From NCBI RefSeq assembly GCF_003144245.1, contig NW_020289975.1, positions 2,499,496 to 2,563,495 on the forward strand: a stretch of 64,000 nt of DNA. The letters are read 5' to 3'. Source of the DNA: Jaminaea rosea (lineage: Eukaryota; Basidiomycota; Exobasidiomycetes; Microstromatales). The position numbers and the translations under genes were made by a program. Shown in pieces: positions 11,001 to 19,426 of the stretch (positions within the stretch are counted from its first letter, which is position 1; each line of letters starts with the position of its first letter). The notes below the pieces were generated by a model. The model was not told the origin of the DNA and searched no databases. It saw only the letters and a list, made by a program, of their open reading frames with translations.

Positions 11001-12061
11001 GAGGCCAATGTGAAGACGTAAAAGGGATGGCACGTCTCTGTGATAGTGAGCTTGATGAGCGACTGGCCCCTGACATCGATGATGTTTGGGCCAAAGAGGG
11101 CATGACGGAAGGCAACCTCTGACTGCGTGAGAGGAGCAGCGCCGGATTCTAGGCCGACGTCTCGCCACTCTGGAAGAGAGACGAGCTTCTGCGAGGGAGC
11201 GTGGAAGATCAGAGGAGTATGACGGAAATTGAGGACGAAGACGTGGCTAAGAAGGGTTGTGTTGGCCGTAGGGCCTCCAGCGAGGGGAGGTCGCGGGACC
11301 TCCTGCGCAACATCAGCCGGGCTGGTATAAGGAATAGTGAAGTTGGGGCTGAACATCTTGTTGGCAGGCGTGGGCGTGGGCAGTTTGTGAGGTACCAACT
11401 TCTGGAGCGAAGCTGGCTCGCTCGGGATCTTGACGAGGCAAGGGATGGCCTTGCAGTCGGCCAACTCGTCCTCGGTGGGTGCCTCCCGGACGTAGTAGAT
11501 CCACTGGCGGTAGATGCGCGGGACCCAGAAGACGATGATGAGGGGCAGAATACCCGCAGTCAGGACAGATCCGATGAGGAAGAGGGTGAAATTTAGCCAG
11601 CTTTTCTCGAGATAGCGGATGGTCATGAGGAGATCTTGCGCCGGAAGGTAGATGTCCTGGCGCATGGCTTCTTCGCCTTCGTCGTTCTGCAGCTTCTCGA
11701 GCTCAATTGCTACATGAGAAGGGGCTGACGAGAGCTTGTCGGAGTCAACCTTTTCGTCTCGCTGTACAGGAACAGAGGCCGGTGCGGGCATATGAGGAAC
11801 GTCGCCGGCGGCCACAATGGGCTTGGCGCCGAAGCTGCTGCTGGATGTCGTGCCAGAAGGGTCACTGCTGAATGTGGTAGTGATCTGGTCCTCATCTTTG
11901 GAAGCAGTGCTGGGTCGCATCTGCTTCTGATCAGCCTCCCATTGGCGCAGCGCAGCATCATCGCCCGAGTTGAAGGCAAAGGACGCGATAGGCGTCGACG
12001 AGGCTGCGGCCGGGGCCTTCGAATCAGGCGGCGTAGGCTCGAGTGGGGAGGAGTTGGACAT
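8045..12061 (-). CDS. YPK9: P5B-type cation/polyamine-transporting ATPase (Ypk9/ATP13A2 type)
   Basis: Intronless, 1338 aa from the ATG at 12061; the longer open frame starts at a TTG. The phosphorylation motif DKTGTLTEGG places the catalytic Asp at residue 649. The M4 motif is PPALP at about residue 604, which marks P5B rather than P5A (PPELP) pumps. Further hallmarks are an actuator-domain LTGES motif (residue about 480), KGAPE in the nucleotide-binding domain and the hinge sequence GDGANDTGALK. Hydrophobic segments fit the usual layout: an N-terminal reentrant helix and M1-M2 at about 150-190, further helices before and after the PPALP loop, and six near the C-terminus. P5B pumps of fungi and animals sit in vacuole or lysosome membranes; ATP13A2 exports polyamines. 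Substrate assignment here is by family only. It is convergent with the MIM1-like gene (232-bp gap). Confidence 0.9.
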   Translation of the reverse strand: MSNSSPLEPTPPDSKAPAAASSTPIASFAFNSGDDAALRQWEADQKQMRPSTASKDEDQITTTFSSDPSGTTSSSSFGAKPIVAAGDVPHMPAPASVPVQRDEKVDSDKLSSAPSHVAIELEKLQNDEGEEAMRQDIYLPAQDLLMTIRYLEKSWLNFTLFLIGSVLTAGILPLIIVFWVPRIYRQWIYYVREAPTEDELADCKAIPCLVKIPSEPASLQKLVPHKLPTPTPANKMFSPNFTIPYTSPADVAQEVPRPPLAGGPTANTTLLSHVFVLNFRHTPLIFHAPSQKLVSLPEWRDVGLESGAAPLTQSEVAFRHALFGPNIIDVRGQSLIKLTITETCHPFYVFTLASCGLWFYDTYQVYAAVVLAISILGIAATVIQSHRSQVRLQRTARYETQVEVMRVGLSATSASSSPNDEKASLASETWEKVSSEALVPGDIVSLSPLLSQSLPADMLLLPGASSCLVNESMLTGESVPCSKTPISPQALAEFARGERDLKGVEKSLVWGGTVLLRASAENSNDRVKAVVTSTAWNSSKGSLVKMMLFPKPVNFAFYKDAFLFILILIVIAVIGFIGSVINFVIVGVDGDEIGLRTIDLFTICVPPALPAAMSICSTFALRRLKQAKIFCVSPQRINLAGKVSIAVFDKTGTLTEGGLEVRGVRMRGENGKLDELRERMEDVNEVEREVKMEEAMAATHDVNLIDDEPLGDPLEVSMLLFTKWTMESAKRPLTGAQVSQGSIDPYVQCLRSPSGDATIAVLRKFDFVPSLRRMSVITQAASSSTSSATMYVKGAPESIMPLCDPATIPDDFDVILNEATRRGLRVLAFGYKTASLSWSGAQTCPREYVESDLSFLGLLFFENKLKSTTAAAIAELHEAEIPTKMCTGDSVNTAISVAREAGMIPPGQPVFVPRLPQGVKAHKSLGGMSNPAELVWSDVDLPQEGEGADEDGGLDPYSLAPRDPKLSLSTVGLALTGDVFQHLLSHASDETMARLLVRAQVFARFSPELKAELVDRLQRIDHTVAFCGDGANDTGALKGADLGLSLSEAEASVAAPFTSGADDIGSLPHLIKEGRNCLATSTSLFLYFALYALTEFYSVILLFGVTASLDNAQYLWIDIFQVFCIAIGMAWGRPAATLSKSRPFSRLMTRRIVLSLLGAIVLLIIAQTVPYVILHKQSWYEQPPFQPADLSLTNQDNSVVSKTAMFTFTIASIGWALGPPHREPLYRNYLLSFAILALAAINFGILFSNSESNGLFRLFGLVELPTSFLFIIFGTVLVQALLFFVWELWAVDVVCGWLAGPMRRFRSWRIRGDNVDVEKKFRRVERALKREEAQRVGV

Positions 12062-12579
12062 GATGGCCAAGCGCTGCTATGGGAGCTCGAGAGCCGCGGT
12101 ATACGTCTAGGGTGAAATGACAGTGGTCGGCGCGAGTGGGACCAGGGCGCGGGCAGAGTGATGATGAAGAAGAAGAAGAAGAATCGTGATTGCCGCTCAA
12201 GCCAGTGCGAATTCGACTTTGCCTGCGAATTGACTTGCTGCAGCTCGCCCCGCTGCTGCCGTCGCTCTACTCGAGACTAAAAATCGAACCGCGGTTCGGC
12301 ATGCAGAAACCAATGAGGCACGGAGGGGCGCAGCGAATCGGCCGTATCTCGCGGACGAGGTCGTGTGAGACGGTTGCACACAGTCGCGCTTCACACAGTC
12401 GTCGCGCTACCATCGTCTCCTCACCATCACGCAACGGTAGAAGAGAGCATGCATATATCGTATGGTATTCATTCAGACGCTGAGCAAGGCGCAAAAGGCG
12501 CATGCATTCAAGCGCTCGTTGTCGTCAGCAGAGATCATAGCAGGTCCGTCATTGCATCGCATCGCGGTTGTGTCCGTTA
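12062..12579. promoter_or_regulatory. Upstream region of the P5B ATPase gene
   Basis: 518 bp without a supportable gene, between the ATPase start and the end of the next minus-strand gene. It contains a (GAA)6 run at 12166-12183 and a perfect 14-bp palindrome, CGAACCGCGGTTCG, at 12285-12298, about 225 bp upstream of the ATPase start codon. Such a dyad could be a transcription-factor site, but that is inference. Confidence 0.4.
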
Positions 12580-15500
12580 TCAGAGCAGCCCGCCACCCCA
12601 ATTGGCGGCCCCCCTCGTCGAAGTCTCTGCCCCTCGTTCACCCTGGTCCTGCTCCTCTGGCTGAGATGCCGCGGCTGCAGCTGCCGCTTGTCGTCCCAAG
12701 CTCTCGACGCGTGGAGACTGTCTCCACGATTCGCCGGCAACGGGAGAGCCAGGCCCGCCGTAACCTGGGATCAGTGAGGATGGGACACCACGCAGAGATC
12801 CTGGCGGACGGCGAGCACCTCTGTTCCCACTGCCTTGGCCAGCAGCTCGCGCCTCGCGTTGAGACTGGCGAAGAGCCGCCTCACCAAGTGTCGCGCTGGG
12901 ATAGTGACCACCCGCAGGCGGAGCCGAGCCCTCGTCTTCTGGTCCTTCCCTGACAGAGCTCAAACGTCTCGGACCGCCTTCAGATGCAGCGTAAGGCGGC
13001 AGCGGCGGCAGCGGCGGCAGGGTCGACATGTCCTCGCTGTCATCCTCAAAGGGGTTGCTCGGCAGCCGTCTCGACTCGCCCCCCGCAGTGGCACGACTGC
13101 TAGCCACCTCACCTCCAGCACCTTCTTCCTCTCCGGCACGAGTGTCTATCGATGGGCCAGAGGCAATACTGCCGCTCCCATCCTCGCGCCCACCGTGTCG
13201 CGCTCCAGTGTACGCAGCCCTTCCCGAGATGCTCGACACTCCTCCGCGGCTACTGATTGTCGAGCTCCTGTTCAGGTTCCCTCCTGCAGCACTCGGCACA
13301 GCAAGATCGCTCTGCACGTGCGCACTGGCACTGCGATCGCTGAAGGGAGAGCGAGCGCGACCTCTCTGACTCCCACTCGAGCTCGACGCGTTGCTGTGCT
13401 GTGCTCGCCAGCTCGTCGAGTCCACACCGCTCGAATGATCGGATGCCATCGAGCGACCGGAGCGCTGTCTGCTCGCTCCAGAGCCAGAAGACGTCGTATT
13501 GTCCGATACCGAGGCTGAATAGCCTGCACCGTGCGTCTCAGAGTCCAGATACGAGTCGGCACCGCTCCTCGCCGAGGCTCGTGTCATGGGCCGGTCGATG
13601 CCACTTGCAGCCACGCCTGCGGCTGCGCCGGGCCCCATGCCAGAAGACGCATTGCCGCTGCCGCTGGACTGCTGGCCGTGGCGACGGTTACTGCTGCTGT
13701 CTCCCGTATAGACACTGGCTTGCTGACTTTGAACGTTGCCAGCTTGCTGTGGCTCGATGAGGTGCGTCGAAGCGGAGGCATCGCGCTGCTGTTCGCTACT
13801 GTCGTAATGGTCGTCTCTTGATGATGGAGCCGGGCCCGGAGTAGCGCCCATGGTTAATCGTCGAATGCCTGCTGCGAGACCGCTGAACAGGCCTCCTGTA
13901 GCGGCTGCTGCGCCGAGGTTGCTCTGCGATTGCGAGGATGTCGGCCGGTCGCTGAAAGGATCCTCCTCGCCGTGTTGATCTTCAGACCCGTCTTCATCAT
14001 CGTCGTCGTCTTGCAGCTCTCCGCCATCCGTCAGCCCCTCGTCGTGCAACGAGCGACGCTGCCCCATCGTGCCCCTCGGCGAGTTGAGCTCCATCGGCTG
14101 CGGAGCGCTGTCCGGATCTTCAGCTGTTGTCGTGTACGAAGCGCGGCTGCGGGCCTTGGAGCCTTCCGAAGAGTTGAAAGTTGCTTGCTGCCCGCCAGTC
14201 GTAGCAGTCGCGAATGGAGCAGAAGCTGTGCTTCCACGCTCGCCGAACTCGCCTACACTCTGGATGGTGGGCAGCCTGCGGTGCCCTTGGCCATCATTCG
14301 CATCCTCACTGCTCCTGTTCGGGCTTGGTGTCCCGCTGCTGTTGCCACCGCCTGCTCCGGGGCCCAGCAAGTTGGTGTCCGCGCTAATGAACTTGCTGTG
14401 TCGCCCGCCGTTGCTCTGCAGGCTATCCTTGCTGTTGTTGCTTCCCGATGGAATTCCAGAAGGGTAATGGCCCTTGGAGTACGTCGAGCCTTGGCTGTCA
14501 CGATGGCCTGAAGCCCACGCAGCAAGACCGCCCGCCGCTGCCCCACCGCCAGCTGCAGCACCGAGTAGCTTAGGGTCGTAGCCGATATCGCCGCTGCCAA
14601 AGTCGCTACCGTAGGATGGTAGGCGGGTTTCTCGTAGACGATCTCCGCCGCTACTGCTTTCTGGTAGATTGGCCATAACGTTGGGCGAGCTTCCGGTTCT
14701 TTCTCGAGCCGGGCGAGGAGGAGGAGGCAGCGAAGCGCCGATCAGGGGTGATGGGGTCGATCGGCTAGCGGGTGGGTTGCTTGTCCCGCTGCTGCTTGGC
14801 AGCTGCGAAGAGCCATTGGAGTCGTGTGCGCCGCTGCTCGTGCCATTGCGCGAGCTTCCATTGCCTGCAGCACCGAGGTCGCCCTCTGCCGCATCGTGAT
14901 AGTCTCGGCCTCGACTGTCATCCAGGTCTCGACCATCCTCGTCATCGCTGCTGTAGCGATTCCTCCGTCGAGCAGCGTAGCCAGCTCCAGCTCCTGCGGC
15001 ACCAGCAGCTGCTGCGGCTCCACCTATGGCAGGCCAGCCGCCCCAATGTGATGGCCCAGATTGCTGCATCTCCGGGTAGTGATCGCTGTCATCGTATCCG
15101 CCCATCAAGCCACGCCCTTCATCTTCGCCGCCCCCCTCGATATGGGAGCGACGCACATTGGCGTAGCTGGTGAGGTCTTCCTCCGAAGCGGTCTCGTCCG
15201 GATCTTGCGTAGGTACTGTGTTTCCCTTCTGAGCCCCACCGAGATGACGGGCCAGCCAGCTGCCGCCGAGCAGCCCACCGATAAGGCCTTTGCTAGCACC
15301 ACTGCCAGATCCTGATCCGCCTCTCGGAACGCCAGCAGAAGGCGGCATTTCTCTGAGCGAGCTCTGCGCGCTTGGAGGCGAGCCCATGCCGATCCCACCC
15401 GGGCCGTATCCTCCACCTGCGGCGGCACTGAGTCGTCTACCGCGGAAGCTACCTCCATCTCCTTCGCCGCGACGTCGCCCGCCAACGACAAAGAATCCGC

Positions 15501-17085
15501 TTCCACCATCTCCGCCAGTGAGGTTGTCAGCCTCCCAGTCGTCCGTGTCTGCATCACTGTCTCGACGTCCACCGGCTGCGGCTGCGGCGAGCCCAAGGCC
15601 AGCGCCGCCGGCTGCTGCCCCAGTGAGGGGGGCGTAGGCGCCTTGACCTCCGCCACCGCTTCCATTGGCACCGCCGCTACTTCCACCACCTCCAATGTTC
15701 GACCAAGCGCTTGCGACACGGTCCGAGACACGGCGGCCATGCTGCGCCATGACTCCGCCGGCAGCGGCGCCTTCTGCTCGTCGTCTTCTTCTTCTCCGCA
15801 GGCAGCAGAGTAGGAGAAGCAGGAGCAGAAGGAGGAAGAAGAAGACACCCAGTACAATGCCAGCAATTTGGCCACCTGAAAGGTGAGGGCCGGTAGCAAG
15901 GTTATTAGGGTTTGGAGGCTGTAATGTGCCAGAAGGCCGAGTAGCTGAGGATGAAGGGCTGCCACTCGTGCCGCTGCTGATCGGCGATGTGGCGGACGAA
16001 GGGCCGGCGTTGGAGAGGCTCGCAGCGCTGGCGTTGGAGCTGGCTGCACTGGCTTGACTGGCTAAAGAAGAGTCGCCCGCACTGCTGGCTGCTACAGAGG
16101 CACTGCTGGCTGCGGCGCTGAGAGAGGAGGCGGCCGAAGACTGAGCGGCGCCTGTCGCAGTAGCGGCAACTGCGCTTAAGGAGGAGAGCGCGCTGGATGC
16201 AGCTGGTGCGTTGAAAGGGGTGGTGGCTGTAGGTGAATTGTCTGATGCTGGCGGCTGATTGCCATCTGGAGAGGACTGGCTCGGTGGGGTTGTAGCTTGG
16301 CTTGCGCTGGGATCACCATTACCGTTACCACCCGCACCGGAGGGAGCTGCATTGCCACCTTCGCCATTATCTCCGCCGTTGCCTTGGCCACCTTGTCCAC
16401 TGCCTTGGCCGCCTTGGCCTCCCTGACCAGCTCCTTGTTGACCTCCTTGGCCGCCCTGTCCTCCTTGACCGCCTTGGCCGCCCTGTCCTCCTTGACCGCC
16501 TTGGCCGCCCTGTCCTCCTTGACCGCCTTGGCCGCCTTGTTGCCCTTGTTCGCCCTGCCCATTCCCTTGACCGCCTTGGTCGCCTCCTCCTTGCTGGCCT
16601 CCCGAGCCATTGGAGCCTCCTCCATTACCAGCGCCGCTACCGCTATTTGACCCCTCGTCGCCTGCTTGCCCTCCATTACCGCCGCCACCACCATTGTCAT
16701 TGCCATTGCCATTGCCATTGCCATTGCCATTGCCATTGCCATTGCCATTGCCATTGCCGCCCGACCCGCTATTTCCAGATCCAGCAGTCGGCTGTGCTTG
16801 TGGTTGGCCAGCGGTCGTGTAGAGCGTGCCAAGGTCCGGCGCAGGGAAAGGACCAGTATACTCGAGTGGCACGTACTTGATGTTGTACGAGGTGCTCGTC
16901 TCTACGCCCGTCTGCACCTGCACCGTCTGCCTCGGAGGATCAGTGCCCTGTGGATCGTAGATGACGCGCGTTCGCGATGAAGTGTAGGGAGCGACATTCG
17001 TAGCAGCGGGCGAGTAGGAGAGCCAGGTGGGGAGGACTTGCGCTGTTGGACCTGGAGGCGTGGGTCCTTCCGGGAGGTACGACAT
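12580..17085 (-). CDS. Large single-pass membrane protein with Gly-Asn/Gly-Gln repeats, unknown function
   Basis: 1501 aa in one coding exon from the ATG at 17085. Residues 1-100 are ordered-looking and lack an obvious cleavable signal peptide. Then come a Gly-Asn repeat (about 110-130), a GGQ-repeat block (about 160-225) and a Ser/Ala/Thr-rich, probably glycosylated stalk. A transmembrane helix at about 407-430 (GIVLGVFFFLLLLLLLLLC) is followed by an RRRRRRR stop-transfer sequence. The roughly 1050-residue remainder is disordered and rich in Ser, Gly and Pro, presumably cytoplasmic. This resembles fungal cell-surface sensor or mucin-like architecture (outside stalk, one helix, long tail), but no domain family is recognisable. 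A GTAAGT donor at 17372 and a CAG abutting the ATG suggest a 287-nt intron in the 5' leader. Confidence 0.75.
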   Translation of the reverse strand: MSYLPEGPTPPGPTAQVLPTWLSYSPAATNVAPYTSSRTRVIYDPQGTDPPRQTVQVQTGVETSTSYNIKYVPLEYTGPFPAPDLGTLYTTAGQPQAQPTAGSGNSGSGGNGNGNGNGNGNGNGNGNGNDNGGGGGNGGQAGDEGSNSGSGAGNGGGSNGSGGQQGGGDQGGQGNGQGEQGQQGGQGGQGGQGGQGGQGGQGGQGGQGGQGGQGGQQGAGQGGQGGQGSGQGGQGNGGDNGEGGNAAPSGAGGNGNGDPSASQATTPPSQSSPDGNQPPASDNSPTATTPFNAPAASSALSSLSAVAATATGAAQSSAASSLSAAASSASVAASSAGDSSLASQASAASSNASAASLSNAGPSSATSPISSGTSGSPSSSATRPSGTLQPPNPNNLATGPHLSGGQIAGIVLGVFFFLLLLLLLLLCCLRRRRRRRAEGAAAGGVMAQHGRRVSDRVASAWSNIGGGGSSGGANGSGGGGQGAYAPLTGAAAGGAGLGLAAAAAGGRRDSDADTDDWEADNLTGGDGGSGFFVVGGRRRGEGDGGSFRGRRLSAAAGGGYGPGGIGMGSPPSAQSSLREMPPSAGVPRGGSGSGSGASKGLIGGLLGGSWLARHLGGAQKGNTVPTQDPDETASEEDLTSYANVRRSHIEGGGEDEGRGLMGGYDDSDHYPEMQQSGPSHWGGWPAIGGAAAAAGAAGAGAGYAARRRNRYSSDDEDGRDLDDSRGRDYHDAAEGDLGAAGNGSSRNGTSSGAHDSNGSSQLPSSSGTSNPPASRSTPSPLIGASLPPPPRPARERTGSSPNVMANLPESSSGGDRLRETRLPSYGSDFGSGDIGYDPKLLGAAAGGGAAAGGLAAWASGHRDSQGSTYSKGHYPSGIPSGSNNSKDSLQSNGGRHSKFISADTNLLGPGAGGGNSSGTPSPNRSSEDANDGQGHRRLPTIQSVGEFGERGSTASAPFATATTGGQQATFNSSEGSKARSRASYTTTAEDPDSAPQPMELNSPRGTMGQRRSLHDEGLTDGGELQDDDDDEDGSEDQHGEEDPFSDRPTSSQSQSNLGAAAATGGLFSGLAAGIRRLTMGATPGPAPSSRDDHYDSSEQQRDASASTHLIEPQQAGNVQSQQASVYTGDSSSNRRHGQQSSGSGNASSGMGPGAAAGVAASGIDRPMTRASARSGADSYLDSETHGAGYSASVSDNTTSSGSGASRQRSGRSMASDHSSGVDSTSWRAQHSNASSSSGSQRGRARSPFSDRSASAHVQSDLAVPSAAGGNLNRSSTISSRGGVSSISGRAAYTGARHGGREDGSGSIASGPSIDTRAGEEEGAGGEVASSRATAGGESRRLPSNPFEDDSEDMSTLPPLPPLPPYAASEGGPRRLSSVREGPEDEGSAPPAGGHYPSATLGEAALRQSQREARAAGQGSGNRGARRPPGSLRGVPSSLIPGYGGPGSPVAGESWRQSPRVESLGRQAAAAAAASQPEEQDQGERGAETSTRGAANWGGGLL
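16390..16560 (-). repeat. In-frame GGQ coding repeat
   Basis: Imperfect tandem units of 9-27 bp encode an almost uninterrupted Gly-Gly-Gln series in the ectodomain-side part of the 1501-aa membrane protein. Unit length stays a multiple of three, so copy-number change would keep the frame. Boundaries are approximate. Confidence 0.8.
16699..16758 (-). repeat. Hexanucleotide microsatellite (ATTGCC)10 encoding Gly-Asn repeats
   Basis: Ten perfect ATTGCC units (GGCAAT on the coding strand), preceded by one imperfect unit at 16693, encode a Gly-Asn run in the same membrane protein. The near-identical DNA units suggest recent slippage-driven expansion rather than selection on amino-acid sequence alone. 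Confidence 0.9.
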
Positions 17086-17372
17086 CTGATGTAGATGGGT
17101 CCTTGTACGAGAACTCCTCGACTAATTGAGGGTGCGATTCTGTATGTTGAGAATGGAGGGCCTCGCTGGCCCCTCCTTTCGACCAGCCTGGACGCTGCGC
17201 CTTGTCTTGGGCTCTCTATGGTACGTTGTCGTGCCTGCTGGTCATCGAAGCCGCAATGGCGGTCGTAGAGTGGATGAAGTGAAGGTCAGCAAGAGACGGC
17301 CTTTGCTCTGCCCTTCCTCACGCAAGATTCATGTGAGGTGAGATGGAGCTTAGAAGGTCGAGTCGGACTTAC
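17086..17372 (-). other. Probable intron in the 5' leader of the 1501-aa membrane protein gene
   Basis: On the minus strand a consensus donor (CTG|GTAAGT, at 17372) and an acceptor (ACATCAG, 17086-17088) directly abut the ATG at 17085. No ATG occurs on the minus strand in the roughly 300 bp upstream of the donor, so an upstream exon would be noncoding. The assignment is by splice signals only. Confidence 0.4.
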
Positions 17373-18259
17373 CAGGCTACCAGACGTTTGGGAGCTTCTA
17401 CGCAGATGCAGCTTCCAATTTTGGTAAATGATCAAGCGCCCACACTCTGAGTCTTGCTCTTCTCGGAGAATTGGTGGATGATGGAGTGTCGTCGACGATC
17501 AATCTGCGCGTTGCTCGAGCCGTGGAATGGTGAACGAGGATGAAGCAGGCACAATGGACGTGCTACCTCAAGTGACGAGGACCCTGGTGCGGGATAGGGG
17601 CCAGACGCGTCTTTCCGCTAGTCCGAGCGATTGAGATTTAGAGCTTCTCGGACGGACCGCGCTCAGCGTGGATCTAGTTTGGATGAAGTGAAGAGATGAT
17701 GAACGAGTTCAAGATGGTTAGACGAGAGGATGATGATCGCTGGATCGTGTGTGGTTGTGATCATGAGGTGCTATGAGACGGCCTGGGGTGAGGCTCTGAA
17801 ATGGACCAGCTGCAGGCTAGACGATCGACGAACACGGAGCGATTGAACACTCGCACTGCCGAGGCGGACCAACGGGGCGTCCGTAGTCCGTGATGCCATC
17901 AGGTCCAGCCCAGATTCAGCTCCTCCTCACTAGCGTCGTCTTCGTCATCGACATTGCACTCACCTCAACCACCTGCACGCACAAGGGGAGAATAGTTTGA
18001 CTTGATATCGAATTGAAAAAAGGAATATAGGGAGAAAGATTCCGCGGGAACAAAGTAGCAAGCAACACGGACGAATCTGCAATCCTCAGGCCGAGGCCGC
18101 GGACACGCCTTCATCTCATCATCAAGTGATCGCTGAAATGGAGACGTATCCAGAAGCCTACGGCGGTATAGTTCGATCGCTGGATGAGCCAGCAATCGAA
18201 GGAGGGCTTCGAGGTATATCCTTTTCTATCCTTTGGGATCGTGGTTTTCGCTCGCACGT
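17373..18259. other. Gene-free stretch between the membrane-protein and Ncp1-like genes
   Basis: About 890 bp with only short, composition-driven open frames. It presumably holds the promoter and leader of the membrane-protein gene and the 3' end of the Ncp1-like gene. I see no repeat or RNA gene. Confidence 0.4.
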
Positions 18260-19340
18260 CTAGGCTACTGTGCCGCCGTGCAAGTTCTGCTGCCTCTTTG
18301 CACGCTCCTGCTGGTTCTTCTGCGACTCAGAGCGGGCCTCGTCCACACGCTTCTTTGCGGTCTCGTACGCGTTGTGAGTCTCAGTCTTGTTCTTCTTCTT
18401 GATGTCGAGCTCCTGCTCGGCCTTGGTCTTGTCCTCAGCACGCTTGCCGTGAGTGGCAGTGATACGGTTGAGCTTCTTGGAGGCGTCGTGCTCCTTCTTT
18501 GTGGCCTTGGAAAGGCGCTTGATCGACTGGCGCTCGGCCTTCTCAGCCTTGGCTTGAGCCTTCTCAGCGATAGAAGCCTCCTTCAGGAGCTTGCTGAGGT
18601 TCTTCTCCTCGTTCTTGGCCTCCGTCTTGAGGAGCTTGTCGTATTTCTTGACTTCCTTGCTCGTCAGGGCATTGACGTTGACAGCGCCTCCTGTGGTGCC
18701 TTGGCCAGCGCCGGCAGCGCCAGCTCCAGCAGCACCAGCACCGGCGGCACCAGCAGCAGCGGGGGCTGCGGCCGAGGTCGTAGGCTGACCAGCGGCAGGC
18801 GCTTGTGCGGCGTTCGTCGTAGCGGCAGGAGCAGCGGCAGCAGGGGCGGCAGCGGCAGTCGAGGGGTGCTGAGCAGAGACGGCTGACTGAGGCGCAGTCG
18901 TCGCCGACGTGGCCGACATGGGCTCAGCGGCTGAAGGAGCAGCGGAGTGAGCCGCAGGCGCAGAGGTGTCAAGGGCCGACGGAGCAGCCGAATGAGACGC
19001 CTGAATGGGTTTGCGATGCAGGAGATGCCAAGAGTCAGCTCAACGGATGCAGGCAACAAGATCTTCTACTTTGCACACCATTACTCACGAGTCCGGCATC
19101 GGGAGCGCTGGCCTGCGAGCCTGCGCCGGCGTAACCGGCACCAGGGTGCAGGGGGTTAATGCCCTCGCTGCCAGCGCCACCAGTGTGCGAGGCGACTCCG
19201 GCGTGCTGGTTGGGGACAGCTCCGGCGGCGTGGCCGACCCCGTTCTCGGTAGGCAGAGCAGCCGACTTGTCGAGGCCAGAGCCACCGTTGAGGTGGGTAG
19301 CGTCAGCGACGGCGTTACCGTTGGTGGTGATGGCGGACAT
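18260..19340 (-). CDS. Ncp1-like Lys/Glu/Ala-rich coiled-coil protein, two exons
   Basis: Exons 19340-19089 and 19000-18260, separated by an 88-nt intron (GTGAGT...TTCAG), giving 330 aa. The start is the ATG at 19340 (MSAITTNGNAVADATHLN), with a TATA-like element about 80 bp upstream. Residues 1-170 are Ala/Gly/Pro-rich and disordered. Residues about 185-325 form a strongly charged helical region starting LTSKEVKKYDKLLKTEAKN, with repeated Lys-Ala-Glu-Lys patterns. This block resembles fungal proteins annotated as the DNA-binding protein Ncp1. That name comes from memory of the family's KEVKKYDKLLK signature, and molecular function is not established by anything visible here. The clean TATA box suggests strong or regulated expression. 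Confidence 0.6.
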
Positions 19341-19419
19341 GTTTGAATGTGCGCGAGGGAGCAATAGAGATGTGAGGTGGAGAAGGTGCAACTTTCTGCA
19401 TTGCATGGTTTCGCCTCGT

Positions 19420-19426
19420 CTTTATA
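19420..19426 (-). promoter_or_regulatory. TATA-like element of the Ncp1-like gene
   Basis: TATAAAG on the minus strand lies about 80 bp upstream of the ATG at 19340, followed by a C/T-rich leader. Position and sequence fit a TATA box. Confidence 0.5.

Noticed and set aside
12286-12297. tRNA T-arm-like GGTTCGAT on the minus strand at the palindrome
   Set aside because: The flanks do not pair as a T stem and no cloverleaf follows; it is a dyad instead.
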